64,000 nt of DNA, taken from contig UCGV01000007.1 in the NCBI GenBank assembly GCA_900471925.1, positions 1-64,000 on the forward strand. The letters run 5' to 3'. Of this stretch, positions 1-7,920 are shown one piece after another. The notes beneath the pieces are model-generated. The model saw only the letters and a list, made by a program, of their open reading frames with translations. It made no database searches and was not told the origin of the DNA. Origin of the DNA: Hyphomicrobiales bacterium (GTDB taxonomy: Bacteria > Pseudomonadota > Alphaproteobacteria > Rhizobiales > Rhizobiaceae). Position numbers and translations under genes: made by a program. Each line of letters starts with the position of its first letter. Within the stretch, counting starts at the first letter, position 1.

Positions 1-197
1 ATGCAGCGGATCAGCGTCGACTTGCCGGCGCCGCTGCGGCCGATGATGCCGAGGATTTCGCCCTTGTTCACGCTCAGCGAAACGCCATCCAGTGCTGCCG
101 TTGCACCGAACCTGCGCCTGACATCCTTCAAGCGCACGACCTCTTCGGCTTCGACCGGCCGCGTCTCTATGCCCGAAGCGGAGACAATTGAATTCAT
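1..197 (-). CDS. metN: Methionine ABC transporter ATP-binding protein MetN (N-terminal part, cut by window edge)
   Basis: Only the first 65 codons are present; the gene continues past base 1. The translation opens with a short lead, then a typical ABC ATPase start (VVRLKDVRRRFG) and a Walker A motif GRSGAGKS near residue 56. MetN hydrolyses ATP to drive D/L-methionine import with MetI and MetQ. The gene lies 86 bases after metQ on the same strand, which supports this assignment over other ATPases. The ATG at 197-195 is the first in-frame start after the intercistronic hairpin. The order Q-N differs from the enterobacterial N-I-Q order. Whether metI follows cannot be seen. Confidence 0.8.
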   Translation of the reverse strand, partial: MNSIVSASGIETRPVEAEEVVRLKDVRRRFGATAALDGVSLSVNKGEILGIIGRSGAGKSTLIRC

Positions 198-220
198 GCT
201 CGTTCCTTCACAAACGCTGA

Positions 221-250
221 AGGCGGCCCCGGCAAAGACCCGGGCCGCCT
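221..250 (-). other. Intercistronic GC-rich hairpin between metQ and metN
   Basis: Bases 221-229 (AGGCGGCCC) pair perfectly with 242-250 (GGGCCGCCT), giving a 9-bp stem. On the transcript strand no U-run follows, so it is not a classical terminator. It probably stabilises the 3' end of metQ mRNA or partly attenuates readthrough, keeping binding protein in excess over the ATPase. The role is inferred. Confidence 0.5.
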
Positions 251-283
251 CGGTTGCTGACGCCCTTTCAGCGGGCGGCGAGA

Positions 284-1120
284 TCAATAGGCGCTGAGGC
301 CCGTACCCTTGTAGACCTTATCGAATTCAGCCTTGACCGTCTCATTCTGATAGGACGAAACGAGGGTCTTTACCCAGTCGGCGTCCTTGTTCTCTTCCTT
401 GACGGCGATGAAGTTGCGATAGGGATTGTCGGCGATCGGCTCCTGCGCGATACGCTCCTTCGGCGACAGGCCACTCTTCAGCGCCCAGTCGGTATTGACG
501 ATGCCGGCATCGAGGTCATCGATGGAACGGCCGACGATACCGGCGTCAAGTTCGCGGATCTCGATGTTCTTCGGGTTTTCCGAGACATCGACGATCGTTG
601 CCAGAATGCCCGTGCCATCCTTCAGCTTGATCAGGCCTTCACTCTGCAGAACGCGGAGCGCACGACCTTCGTTGGAGGGGTCGTTCGGAACGCCGATCAC
701 AGCGCCGTTAGGCAGTTCGGCAACGGACTTGTGTTTCTTGCTGTAAAGACCGATCGGCCAGACGCCGGTGTAACCGACGGGCGCGATGTGATAGCCGTGC
801 TGCTTGACCTGGTTGTCGAGGTAAGGCTTGTGCTGGAAGGCATTGGCGTCGATTTCGCCGCGCTCCAGAGCCTCATTCGGCTGCGTGTAATCGTTGAAGG
901 TGATCGTCTCGATCTTCAGGCCCTTCTTGGCGGCTTCGCTCGTGACGACGCGCCAGACATCCTCGTCCTCGCCGCTCATGATGCCGACCTTGATCGACTT
1001 GTCTTCGGCAAAGGAAGGCGCCGGCGCTGCAAATGCGATGAGTGCGGCCGCAGAGGCGGCAACAGTGAGTGCCGCGCGGCGCGAAAGCGCAATGGCGCCG
1101 ATATTCTTGTTCTTGGTCAT
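284..1120 (-). CDS. metQ: MetQ/NlpA-family methionine-binding protein
   Basis: This 278-residue periplasmic binding protein captures methionine for the MetNI transporter. Residues 1-38 form an export signal: basic start, hydrophobic stretch AALTVAASAAALIAFAAPA, and a likely cut after SFA. No lipobox cysteine is present, so unlike the E. coli lipoprotein it is probably soluble in the periplasm. Family signs follow: IKVGIMSGEDEDVW, FNDYTQPNEALERGEIDANAFQH and VGYTGVWPIGLYS, then NDPSNEGRAL. Length matches the family (about 260-280). It leads the metQ-metN unit, and an FMN reductase lies upstream on the same strand after a terminator. Ligand variants (D-methionine, methionine sulfoxide) cannot be told apart from sequence. 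Confidence 0.9.
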   Translation of the reverse strand: MTKNKNIGAIALSRRAALTVAASAAALIAFAAPAPSFAEDKSIKVGIMSGEDEDVWRVVTSEAAKKGLKIETITFNDYTQPNEALERGEIDANAFQHKPYLDNQVKQHGYHIAPVGYTGVWPIGLYSKKHKSVAELPNGAVIGVPNDPSNEGRALRVLQSEGLIKLKDGTGILATIVDVSENPKNIEIRELDAGIVGRSIDDLDAGIVNTDWALKSGLSPKERIAQEPIADNPYRNFIAVKEENKDADWVKTLVSSYQNETVKAEFDKVYKGTGLSAY

Positions 1121-1265
1121 TTTATATCCCGTCTGACTTTATGAGGCCGAGCCCCGAGCAGGCGGATAATTGCAAATGTGCTCGGTGCGAGCGAAGCACG
1201 AACGTCCGATGTCTTCCAATCGCCGGAAAAACTCTTGCCCTGTCTTCGAATGCCGCAGGATAAAA

Positions 1266-1284
1266 TTCCACTAAATTTATGGAT
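1266..1284. promoter_or_regulatory. Putative operator upstream of metQ (TTCCA-N9-TGGAT dyad)
   Basis: TTCCA (1266-1270), nine A/T-rich bases and TGGAT (1280-1284) form a dyad, preceded by GGATA (1259-1263). The same half-site arrangement occurs at 1965-1992 in front of the FMN reductase. A shared regulator, probably sulfur-related, is inferred. Confidence 0.4.
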
Positions 1285-1316
1285 TACATGACCAGCGATG
1301 GGCCCGCTCAAACGAA

Positions 1317-1345
1317 AACGGCGCCCAATGGGCGCCGTTCAAATC
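1317..1345 (-). terminator. Rho-independent terminator of the FMN reductase gene
   Basis: AACGGCGCCC (1317-1326) pairs with GGGCGCCGTT (1330-1339) around a 3-base loop. On the minus strand the stem is followed by TTTTCGTTT. It sits just after the stop codon at 1360 and separates this gene from metQ. Confidence 0.75.
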
Positions 1346-1359
1346 GTATCTTCGTGACC

Positions 1360-1920
1360 TTACTCCGCTGCAATCAGCTTCGAGCTTCTGGCCGGAAAGA
1401 ATGCGGCGAGTTCGCCGATCACTTCACCGATGCGATTGGAAAGCGGCTCGGAGGAAACGCGATAATCGGTGAAATCGCGGTCCGAGGCATAGACGGCAGT
1501 CGGCAGCGTATGGGCCATAAAGAAACCGAACAGCGGGCGAAGCTGATGCTCGACCATCAGCGCATGGCGGTCGCCGCCGCCTGTCGCGGTGATGACGATC
1601 GGCTTGGCGCGCAGCTCATGCGGGTCGATAAGGTCGATCAGATGCTTGAAGAGGCCGGGATAGCTGCCCTTGAAGGTCGGCGCACCGATGACAAGTGCGT
1701 CAGCGGCAACGATGTCGGCGATGACCTCCTTGGCACGGTTGTCGAGATCGTCGCGGCGCAGCGCCTGACCGAGCGAGGGACCGACATCGGTCAGGTCATA
1801 GATCGTATTGTTGAAGCCATATTTTTCGGCGGCAAGGCCGGCTATGCTTTCGACCAGCGCAAAGGTCTTCGAGGGACGATTGAAGCTGCCGGCGAGGCCG
1901 ACCAGTTTGGGTGCAGACAT
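1360..1920 (-). CDS. NAD(P)H-dependent FMN reductase (MsuE/SsuE-like)
   Basis: This flavodoxin-fold reductase supplies reduced FMN to partner monooxygenases. The start region KLVGLAGSFNRPSKTFALV matches the phosphate-binding loop of the NADPH-dependent FMN reductase family, and VIGAPTFKGSYPGLFKHLID matches the flavin/dimer region. The ATG at 1920 gives 186 residues and follows a good GGAAGGAAA ribosome site. A GTG at 1935 is in frame but sits inside that site. No monooxygenase is adjacent, but metQN downstream and the shared dyad upstream suggest a sulfur-acquisition role (sulfonate or methionine-derived sulfur), which is inference. Other family members are azo- or chromate reductases, so the substrate is open. 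Confidence 0.8.
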   Translation of the reverse strand: MSAPKLVGLAGSFNRPSKTFALVESIAGLAAEKYGFNNTIYDLTDVGPSLGQALRRDDLDNRAKEVIADIVAADALVIGAPTFKGSYPGLFKHLIDLIDPHELRAKPIVITATGGGDRHALMVEHQLRPLFGFFMAHTLPTAVYASDRDFTDYRVSSEPLSNRIGEVIGELAAFFPARSSKLIAAE

Positions 1921-1964
1921 ATCATTTCCTTCCACTATCGCGCCGTCGATGGCTGCATCATGGA

Positions 1965-1992
1965 ATGGATATTATCCATCAAAATAGTGGAT
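1965..1992. promoter_or_regulatory. Putative composite operator upstream of the FMN reductase
   Basis: ATGGATA-T-TATCCAT (1965-1979) is a perfect palindrome. It overlaps ATCCA (1974-1978)-N9-TGGAT (1988-1992), the arrangement also seen at 1266-1284. It lies 45-72 bases upstream of the chosen start, where a promoter would be expected. Confidence 0.45.
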
Positions 1993-2080
1993 TAAAGAAA
2001 TGACGATCCGTCTTCACTTGAGGTCGCGAAAAATATGTTCGCTAGAACCCGACGACACCAATGCGCGTGCCTGGATGTGA

Positions 2081-2115
2081 AAGAGGCACCGGATCGCTTT
2101 CCGGTGCCTCTTTTT
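2081..2115. terminator. Rho-independent terminator after the MFS gene
   Basis: AAGAGGCACCGG (2081-2092) pairs perfectly with CCGGTGCCTCTT (2101-2112), a 12-bp stem with an 8-base loop. T-rich flanks occur on both sides, so it could work in both directions. The MFS gene on the minus strand ends at 2126, just before it. Confidence 0.8.
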
Positions 2116-2125
2116 GAGAGCGAAC

Positions 2126-3328
2126 TTATACCGCGCGGTGCTTCGGGATGCGCGGCAGGAAGATGGTGAGCAGGCCGAGCAGCGGCAGGTAGGAGCAGAT
2201 GCGGTAGACGAAGGCGATGCCGTGCGAGTCGGCAAAATCGCCGAGGAAGGCCGCACCAAGACCGCCCGCACCGAAAGCGAAGCCGAAAAAGACGCCGGCG
2301 ATCAACCCGACGCGCCCAGGCACCAGTTCCTGTGCGAACACCACGATCGCCGAGAATGCGGAGGCGAAGATCAGACCGATGACGACGCTGAGCACGCCCG
2401 TCCAGAACAGGTTCGCATAGGGCAAGAGCAGCGCGAAGGGGATAACGCCGAGGATCGAGAACCAGATGACGAAGCGGGCGCCGAAACGGTCGCCGATCGG
2501 CCCGCCGAGGAAGGTGCCGACAGCGACCGAACCCAGGAACAGGAAGAGCATGAGCTGCGCCTGCTGCACACCGAGCTGAAAACGGTCGATGACATAGAAG
2601 GTAAAGTAGCTCGATACGCTCGCCATATAGACGTTCTTCGTCGCCGTCAGGAGCACGAGAATGAGCAGCGCCCAGACAACCTTGTTTTGCGGCAGCGGCA
2701 ACGTGCGGCTCGGAGCCGCCTTGCTGGCGTTCTGGCGGCGGTGGCTCATGTACCAGCTGCCGACCCAGCTCAGCACCACCATGCCCACCATCGCGATGCC
2801 GGACAGCCAGGAGACGCTGTGCTGGCCGTTCGGCAGCACGATGAAAGCGGCGAGCAATGGGCCGATCGCCTGACCGGCATTGCCGCCCACCTGAAAGAAG
2901 GACTGCGCAAAGCCATGACGGCCGCCGGAGGCGAGACGGGCAATGCGCGAGGATTCCGGATGGAAGACGGCCGAGCCGAAACCGATGAGGCTTGCGGCAA
3001 CCAGCAGCAGCTCGAAGCTGCCGGCATTGCCCAGCAGGATAAGGCCGCAGAACGTGCTCGCCATGCCGACAGGCAGTGAATAGGGCATCGGCCAGCGATC
3101 GGTGACGATGCCGACCAGCGGCTGCAGCAGTGAAGCGGTGACCTGGAAGGTCATCGTCAAAAGACCGATCTGCACGAAATCGAGGTTATAATTGGCCTTG
3201 AAGAGCGGATAGAGCGAGGCGAGCAGCGACTGCATGATGTCGTTGAGCATATGGCAGAAGCTGACTGCCATGAGGATCGACATTGCAGTCTTTTCAAAGC
3301 GGGGGGCGCTCTCGGCAACAGATGCCAT
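2126..3328 (-). CDS. fsr: MFS exporter, fosmidomycin-resistance (Fsr) family
   Basis: This 400-residue inner-membrane protein has about 12 hydrophobic segments and the length of E. coli Fsr. Family signs include FCHMLNDIMQSLLASLYP in the first helix, LLQPLVGIVTDRWP in loop 2-3, and GFGSAVFHPESSRIA in helix 4-5. A second-half loop GGPIGDRFGARF matches the MFS signature. Known members export fosmidomycin and some aromatic compounds by proton antiport; the natural substrate here is unknown. The ATG at 3328 follows AGGAGGAAG. The gene is alone between a terminator and a divergent XRE regulator, which may control it, although no direct evidence shows this. Confidence 0.82.
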   Translation of the reverse strand: MASVAESAPRFEKTAMSILMAVSFCHMLNDIMQSLLASLYPLFKANYNLDFVQIGLLTMTFQVTASLLQPLVGIVTDRWPMPYSLPVGMASTFCGLILLGNAGSFELLLVAASLIGFGSAVFHPESSRIARLASGGRHGFAQSFFQVGGNAGQAIGPLLAAFIVLPNGQHSVSWLSGIAMVGMVVLSWVGSWYMSHRRQNASKAAPSRTLPLPQNKVVWALLILVLLTATKNVYMASVSSYFTFYVIDRFQLGVQQAQLMLFLFLGSVAVGTFLGGPIGDRFGARFVIWFSILGVIPFALLLPYANLFWTGVLSVVIGLIFASAFSAIVVFAQELVPGRVGLIAGVFFGFAFGAGGLGAAFLGDFADSHGIAFVYRICSYLPLLGLLTIFLPRIPKHRAV

Positions 3329-3700
3329 GGGTCTTCCTCCTGCGCGGCCGGAACGATGCCGGGCCGTCGTCGGTTTTCGTGCGGGCTGTTAAAGGCGATC
3401 GGGGCTTGGGAAATGAATTGTCTGCGGCGGTCGCTGGAAAAAGCATTTATCGTATGAAGAGAGGCGATTACAGCCCAGTTTTGCCGAGATTGGTACGCAG
3501 TTTTGCGATTTTTGCGCTGGATCTGGCATTTTGGCCACTTCACGGGCCAATCCCGCACTGGTGATCGCTCCGGGCCATATGCCACAGTGCATCGCAATTT
3601 TTAGATGCCTAATATGAAATAGAAAACGAATCGTAGAAAAGGGTCGCTATGGCGTCTACAAATTCGTAGACTGAAATGCGAAAGTCACAGAAGGTATGAC
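3329..3700. other. Divergent intergenic region between the MFS exporter and the XRE regulator
   Basis: This 372-base gap holds no supported gene. The right half is AT-rich and carries the dyad at 3654-3671. The left part near 3340 contains the ribosome site of the exporter. Short frames inside it lack ribosome sites and recognisable protein features. Confidence 0.6.
3654..3671. promoter_or_regulatory. Putative autoregulatory operator of the XRE regulator
   Basis: GTCTAC (3654-3659)-AAATTC-GTAGAC (3666-3671) is an inverted repeat 30 bases ahead of the XRE start. A related half site, CGAATCGTAGA, lies at 3627-3637. The position fits repression by the adjacent HTH protein; this is inference. 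Confidence 0.45.
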
Positions 3701-4159
3701 ATGAACGTCAAGACACCGAACGCGATTGACACCTATGTCGGAACGCGGATGCGTATGCGCAGGCAGCTTCTCGGCATGAGCCAGGAGCGGCTTGCCGAAC
3801 AGATCGGCGTTACCTTCCAGCAGGTGCAGAAATACGAAAAAGGCATCAACCGCATCGGCGCGAGCCGTTTGCAGAAGATTGCCGAAGTGCTGCGCACGTC
3901 GCCGGCATTCTTTTTCGAACAGGACGACACAGCCGCGCCCAGTCTCGCCGGCATCGACCTCTCGGTTCCTGCCGATCCGGTCACAGAATTCCTGCGCTCC
4001 AAGGAAGGCCTCGTGCTGAACAGGGCCTTCGTCAAGATCGAGGATCGGCGCATCCGCGAAACGATCATCTCGCTCGTCAAGGCGATGGCGCAGGCCGAAG
4101 GCCGTGACATGCCGCTCGATGCCCTGATGATGGACAAGCCAGAATCCCGCCTGGAATAG
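3701..4159 (+). CDS. XRE-family transcriptional regulator (PraR/PhrR-like)
   Basis: A 152-residue DNA-binding protein. Residues 10-65 form a Cro/CI helix-turn-helix: YVGTRMRMRRQLLGMSQERL, then EQIGVTFQQVQKYEKGINRI. The C-terminal half is a short helical tail ending in a conserved-looking REGION around RIRETIISLVKAMAQAEG. The layout fits the rhizobial PraR/PhrR group of regulators, known for surface and quorum-sensing control; this placement is from recall and less certain than the fold. The ATG follows GAAGG. The next gene starts 18 bases after the stop, so the two are probably co-transcribed. The dyad at 3654-3671 could be its own operator. Confidence 0.82.
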   Translation: MNVKTPNAIDTYVGTRMRMRRQLLGMSQERLAEQIGVTFQQVQKYEKGINRIGASRLQKIAEVLRTSPAFFFEQDDTAAPSLAGIDLSVPADPVTEFLRSKEGLVLNRAFVKIEDRRIRETIISLVKAMAQAEGRDMPLDALMMDKPESRLE

Positions 4160-4177
4160 GCAGGCGGCAGTGGCGGC

Positions 4178-6106
4178 ATGACCTACAGGCTTGAGTCATT
4201 CGGGACATTGCGATTGTTGGATGCGGCGGGAGGGGTTGTCGCCTTTCCCGAAAAGGGCTTGCTGACGCTTTGTTATCTTCTCGATCAAGCCGACAGCGAA
4301 TGCCCGCGCGCGACGCTCGCTCGCTTCCTGTGGGATAGCGACGACAATCCCGATATCATGGCGAACCTGCGCAAGACGATCTCGCGCGTCCAGGCACGGC
4401 AGGCTGAACTCGGGGTAGAGTTCGTAACCTTCAGTGCAACCGGTGCGCGGATCAACCGCGACGCCTTTGTCGCCGATCGCTCCGAACTTGGCATGCTGTC
4501 GCGGGCCGATCCGCTGGAGGCCCTGAGAAAGATTGTCGCCCTGCTGCGGCAGGACTTTCTTGCCGATCTCGCGGATCAAAGCGCCAGCACACGGCAATGG
4601 GTCCGGAGCGAGCGCAACCGCCACGTGGCGCTGCTTGTCGACACGCTCAAACAGGCGCTGCCGGAATCGCGCTCGCGCGCCGATGTCGGCCTCATCAAGG
4701 AGGCGGCACTCCGCATCTTCCGCGATGCGCCCGATGACGAGAGCATTCGCCATATCCTGCTCGAGACCTATGAGGCCGAAGGCCATCTTGAAAATGCGAG
4801 GCAGCTTTTCGAGAGCCGCAAGCGCGACCTTCAGAATTCACTCGATATCGGTCTCGATCTTCAGGCATTGAAGGAAGTGCGCAAGGTTTTCGAGGCAGGC
4901 AGGGCACCGGCACTGCCGGTCGCGCCGTCTCTCGAAAGCAGCATCCTGCTGAAGGCGCCGCCGCTGCCTCGCCTCGTGCTGTTGCCGCCGGCCGAACCTG
5001 GCCCCGCGCCCATGCTTTCCGAAGCTCTGATCGAGGATGTGACGATCGGCCTTTGCGCCTTGAACAGCGTCTCCGTCATCGCCCCCTATACGGCAGCACA
5101 GATCGCCCGGAATGCCGACCGCGCTGCAATGATCATGCGCCATTCGATATCCTATGTGCTCGATACGCGACTGACATCAGGCGGCGGCACGCCGTCGCTC
5201 TTCGTGCAGCTCGTCTATGCCGCCAATGACGAAGTCATCTGGGCCGATCGTTTCAGCCTGGAGAAATACGACCTTATCGGTCAGCGACGCGAGATCGCCC
5301 GGCGCATCGCCAGAGAGCTCACCGGCCAGATCCGCCAGAACGAGAGTGTGCGCGGCGCCTTCGAAAACAATCCGGCTGCCTATCACAGCTATCTTCTCGG
5401 TTTCCGCGACATGAAGCGGCTTTCGCTGCCCGACACTCGTCGGGCCCGAAAGGCGTTCCGCGAAGCGTTGCAGCACAGCGCCCATTTCTCACCCGCCCTT
5501 GCCGGTATTGCCCATACCTTCCTGGTGGAATGGCTGCTGACGGCACGCGGCGACGGGGAACTGCTGCGGCTGGCGGAAGATCACGCAAATCAGGCAATCG
5601 TCGCCGATCCCTCGCTTGCCTCCGGTTTCCGCCAGCTCGGCGTCGCCAAGCTCTATCTGAACGACCTCGACGAAAGCGTGGTTGCCCTGAAGGTCGCCGA
5701 AGAGCTCAGCCCGCATTATGCAGATGGCATTGCAAGCTATGCCGACACGCTGGTGCACGCCTCGCGCCCGGCCGATGGGCTTGCCAAGATCGAGCGCGCG
5801 GTCTCGCTCAATCCGCTGAGCCCCGCCGACTATCTCTGGACCGAGGCCGGAGCGAATTTCGCGCTCTCCCGCTATGTGGAAGCGCTGGATGCGATCGGCA
5901 GAATGGAAGACCGCACGCCGGCGGACCGGCTTTCGGCCGCCTGCTGGGCAATGCTCGGCGACGTCAAGAATGCCCGCCTCTACATGCGCAAGGCACGTGA
6001 AACCCACCCGGATTTCGACGTCGATCGATGGCTCTCGCTCGTGCCCTTCAAGGAGGCCTGGCAAAAGGAGCAATATCGCGAAGCCCTGCGCAAGGCCGGC
6101 TTCTAG
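4178..6106 (+). CDS. BTAD/SARP-like regulator with TolB-like and TPR domains
   Basis: A 642-residue cytoplasmic protein. Residues 1-75 resemble a winged-helix DNA-binding start (FGTLRLLDAAGG, then RATLARFLWDSDDN and ANLRKTISRVQ). Residues 90-240 form a helical bacterial transcriptional activator domain (RHILLETYEAEGHLENARQL). Residues 265-390 resemble the TolB-like segment found beside class III adenylate cyclases (LVLLPPAEPG, VTIGLCALNSVSVIAPYTAA), though no cyclase domain is present. Residues 400-640 are tetratricopeptide-like. A role in transcription control through protein-protein sensing is likely, target unknown. It follows the XRE gene by 18 bases and lies convergent with the secretion operon. 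Confidence 0.7.
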   Translation: MTYRLESFGTLRLLDAAGGVVAFPEKGLLTLCYLLDQADSECPRATLARFLWDSDDNPDIMANLRKTISRVQARQAELGVEFVTFSATGARINRDAFVADRSELGMLSRADPLEALRKIVALLRQDFLADLADQSASTRQWVRSERNRHVALLVDTLKQALPESRSRADVGLIKEAALRIFRDAPDDESIRHILLETYEAEGHLENARQLFESRKRDLQNSLDIGLDLQALKEVRKVFEAGRAPALPVAPSLESSILLKAPPLPRLVLLPPAEPGPAPMLSEALIEDVTIGLCALNSVSVIAPYTAAQIARNADRAAMIMRHSISYVLDTRLTSGGGTPSLFVQLVYAANDEVIWADRFSLEKYDLIGQRREIARRIARELTGQIRQNESVRGAFENNPAAYHSYLLGFRDMKRLSLPDTRRARKAFREALQHSAHFSPALAGIAHTFLVEWLLTARGDGELLRLAEDHANQAIVADPSLASGFRQLGVAKLYLNDLDESVVALKVAEELSPHYADGIASYADTLVHASRPADGLAKIERAVSLNPLSPADYLWTEAGANFALSRYVEALDAIGRMEDRTPADRLSAACWAMLGDVKNARLYMRKARETHPDFDVDRWLSLVPFKEAWQKEQYREALRKAGF

Positions 6107-6291
6107 GCCCCCAAAAAATCGCGCGGCGGTTTTCGCTTGGAAGAGCGCGGACAGACAGCGTCACTACGATCGATCCCGCGAAGTTGCTACGTGCCGATAC
6201 GCCCTCCAGACTGGTGTCACGCCCGTGTCACGCGCTTTCCGTGACGGCTTTCTCTAGAACTCTCCAGACACGGCTGGGGAGCTTAGTGAGA

Positions 6292-6534
6292 ATGGCAATG
6301 GATGACATCATCGAACTCGGCACTGCCGAGAAGGATCAACGACTACGGGATATCGCTTCGCTCGCGCGGCTCGTTTCCTACGCCCGCCAGAACGCTCGGC
6401 AGCTCAATGCCGAATTCTCCGTCTATTGCCTCGATCTCGCACTTGGCGCGCTGCTGCAGGATCTGAGCGAAAGCGGCATCAATCTGCCGGTCGAGGGAAC
6501 GGTCGATGATGTGCCGGCGGGGCTCATGCATTGA
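6292..6534 (+). CDS. Small protein of unknown function (80 residues)
   Basis: The frame starts MAMDDIIELGTAEKDQ and runs to ...DVPAGLMH. It is acidic, largely helical in character (LRDIASLARLVSYARQNARQ) and has no signal peptide or membrane segment. A GGGGAG ribosome site lies about 9 bases ahead of the ATG at 6292. In-frame sequence upstream to 6028 overlaps the previous gene and is not expected to be used. A strong terminator follows directly. I do not recognise the family; similar short helical proteins occur in rhizobia, but no function can be given. Confidence 0.65.
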   Translation: MAMDDIIELGTAEKDQRLRDIASLARLVSYARQNARQLNAEFSVYCLDLALGALLQDLSESGINLPVEGTVDDVPAGLMH

Positions 6535-6556
6535 GTGACCATTTGCGTCTTGACGA

Positions 6557-6591
6557 GTAAAGGCAGGAGCGGCGACGCCTCCTGCCTTTAC
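6557..6591. terminator. Bidirectional terminator between the small ORF and the HlyD-type gene
   Basis: GTAAAGGCAGGAG (6557-6569) pairs perfectly over 13 bp with CTCCTGCCTTTAC (6579-6591), loop of 9. The two flanking genes converge on it (stops at 6534 and 6596), and the stem ends are A/T-rich on both strands. Confidence 0.85.
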
Positions 6592-6595
6592 CCCT

Positions 6596-7888
6596 TCATT
6601 CCTCGCGGAATGCCCGCATCATCTGGTCCGTGAAGGGTTTGGTCAGATAGGAGAGCGCGCTGCGCTCATCTGTCTGCACATAGACTTCCACAGGCATGCC
6701 CGGAAGAAGCTTGCGTTCACCGAGCTGCAGCAGATCGGAAGGTGTGATCGTTGCCAGATAATAGGGCCGTCCCGTCGCCCGATCGGTGGCGGTCGCTGCT
6801 GCGACCACATCAACGGTACCGTTGAATTCCGGTGTCGTGCGCTGGTTGAATGCGGTGAAGCGCATGCGGGCCGGCTGTCCAGGTGCGATCCGGTCGATAT
6901 CGGCAGGAGAAACCTGCACCTCGACATTCATCTCCTCCGTCTCCGGAACGACCGACATGACCGTCGCACCGGCGCCGATAATGCCGCCGATCGTGTGGAT
7001 CTGCATGTCATAGACGAGACCATCGACAGGAGCGCGCACTTCCATGCGCGAGAGCCGGTCGCGGGCGGCCACCTCGCGCTCGCGCAGCTCGGCGACCTTC
7101 GCCTCGATGCCGACGATCTCCGTCTGCGCCTCCTTGCGTCGGCTCTGATCGAGCGAAAGGAGCTTCATCCTCACTTCGCTGATCTCGTTTTCCGTTTCCG
7201 CAATCTTGGCCATCATTTCGCCCTTCGCGCCTTCGTTGCGCGCCTGCTGACGCTGCAGGTCGCGATGCAGGGAAACCTGTACCAGGCCGCGGTCGAGCAG
7301 CTGCTCGGTCTTCTTCAGCTCCTGATCGATAACGCTCTTTTCGCGCTCGTTGGAGCGTGTCTGGGCTTGGTAGCCGCGAACCTGCTGTTCCAGCTGCAGA
7401 ATCTGCAGGCGAAGCTGTTCCTTCTGGTTGACCAGCATGCCACGATTTTCCTCGAAGAGCTTGGTTTCGCTGCGAACCAGGATCTCGGGTATATCCTTGC
7501 CGGCGAAATCGACCCTGTCGGCATCCTCGCGCTCGGCGGCAAGACGGCTTGCCATGGCAAGCAGCTGCTGAAGCTGGCCGCGAAGGATCGTCAGCTCGAC
7601 GCGGGTCTGTGTCTCATCCAGCCGGAACAACACCTCACCCTTGCGCACGGCATCGCCATTTCGAACGAGAATTTCAGAAACGATGCCGCCATCCCGGTGC
7701 TGGATGACCTTCACCTGCTGCGAGACAGCCACCTGCCCCTGGGTGATCACCGCGCCGGAAAGTTTGGCCTGTGCGGCCCAGCCTCCGACGCCCACGACCA
7801 GCGCACCGGCGAGCAGTGCCGAGAGATAGATGCGCCCGGATATGCCGAACTGCCGTTCATTGCCTGCCTTCATCGTCTGTCTGCTCAT
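6596..7888 (-). CDS. Type I secretion membrane-fusion (adaptor) protein, HlyD/PrsE family
   Basis: A 430-residue periplasmic adaptor that links the ABC exporter to an outer-membrane TolC channel. One membrane segment lies near residues 18-40 (YLSALLAGALVVGVGGWAAQA). Then come a barrel/lipoyl-like half (VKVIQHRDGGIVSEILVRNG, DAVRKGEVLFRLDETQT), long coiled-coil helices (about 95-280), the second lipoyl half (VRAPVDGLVYDMQIHTIGG) and a beta-barrel end (RKLLPGMPVEVYVQT). This order and length match PrsE/AprE. It is the last gene of the secretion operon, 32 bases after the RTX gene. The ATG follows GGGGGAA. No TolC gene is present here, as is usual in rhizobia. Confidence 0.92.
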   Translation of the reverse strand: MSRQTMKAGNERQFGISGRIYLSALLAGALVVGVGGWAAQAKLSGAVITQGQVAVSQQVKVIQHRDGGIVSEILVRNGDAVRKGEVLFRLDETQTRVELTILRGQLQQLLAMASRLAAEREDADRVDFAGKDIPEILVRSETKLFEENRGMLVNQKEQLRLQILQLEQQVRGYQAQTRSNEREKSVIDQELKKTEQLLDRGLVQVSLHRDLQRQQARNEGAKGEMMAKIAETENEISEVRMKLLSLDQSRRKEAQTEIVGIEAKVAELREREVAARDRLSRMEVRAPVDGLVYDMQIHTIGGIIGAGATVMSVVPETEEMNVEVQVSPADIDRIAPGQPARMRFTAFNQRTTPEFNGTVDVVAAATATDRATGRPYYLATITPSDLLQLGERKLLPGMPVEVYVQTDERSALSYLTKPFTDQMMRAFREE

Positions 7889-7920
7889 GATGTTCCCCCA
7901 GCCATGATCCCTGCGCTGCC

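Noticed and set aside
1121..1265. Possible SAM-II riboswitch before metQ
   Set aside because: I looked for the pseudoknot consensus on the minus strand and found no matching conserved segments; only the dyad at 1266-1284 stands out.
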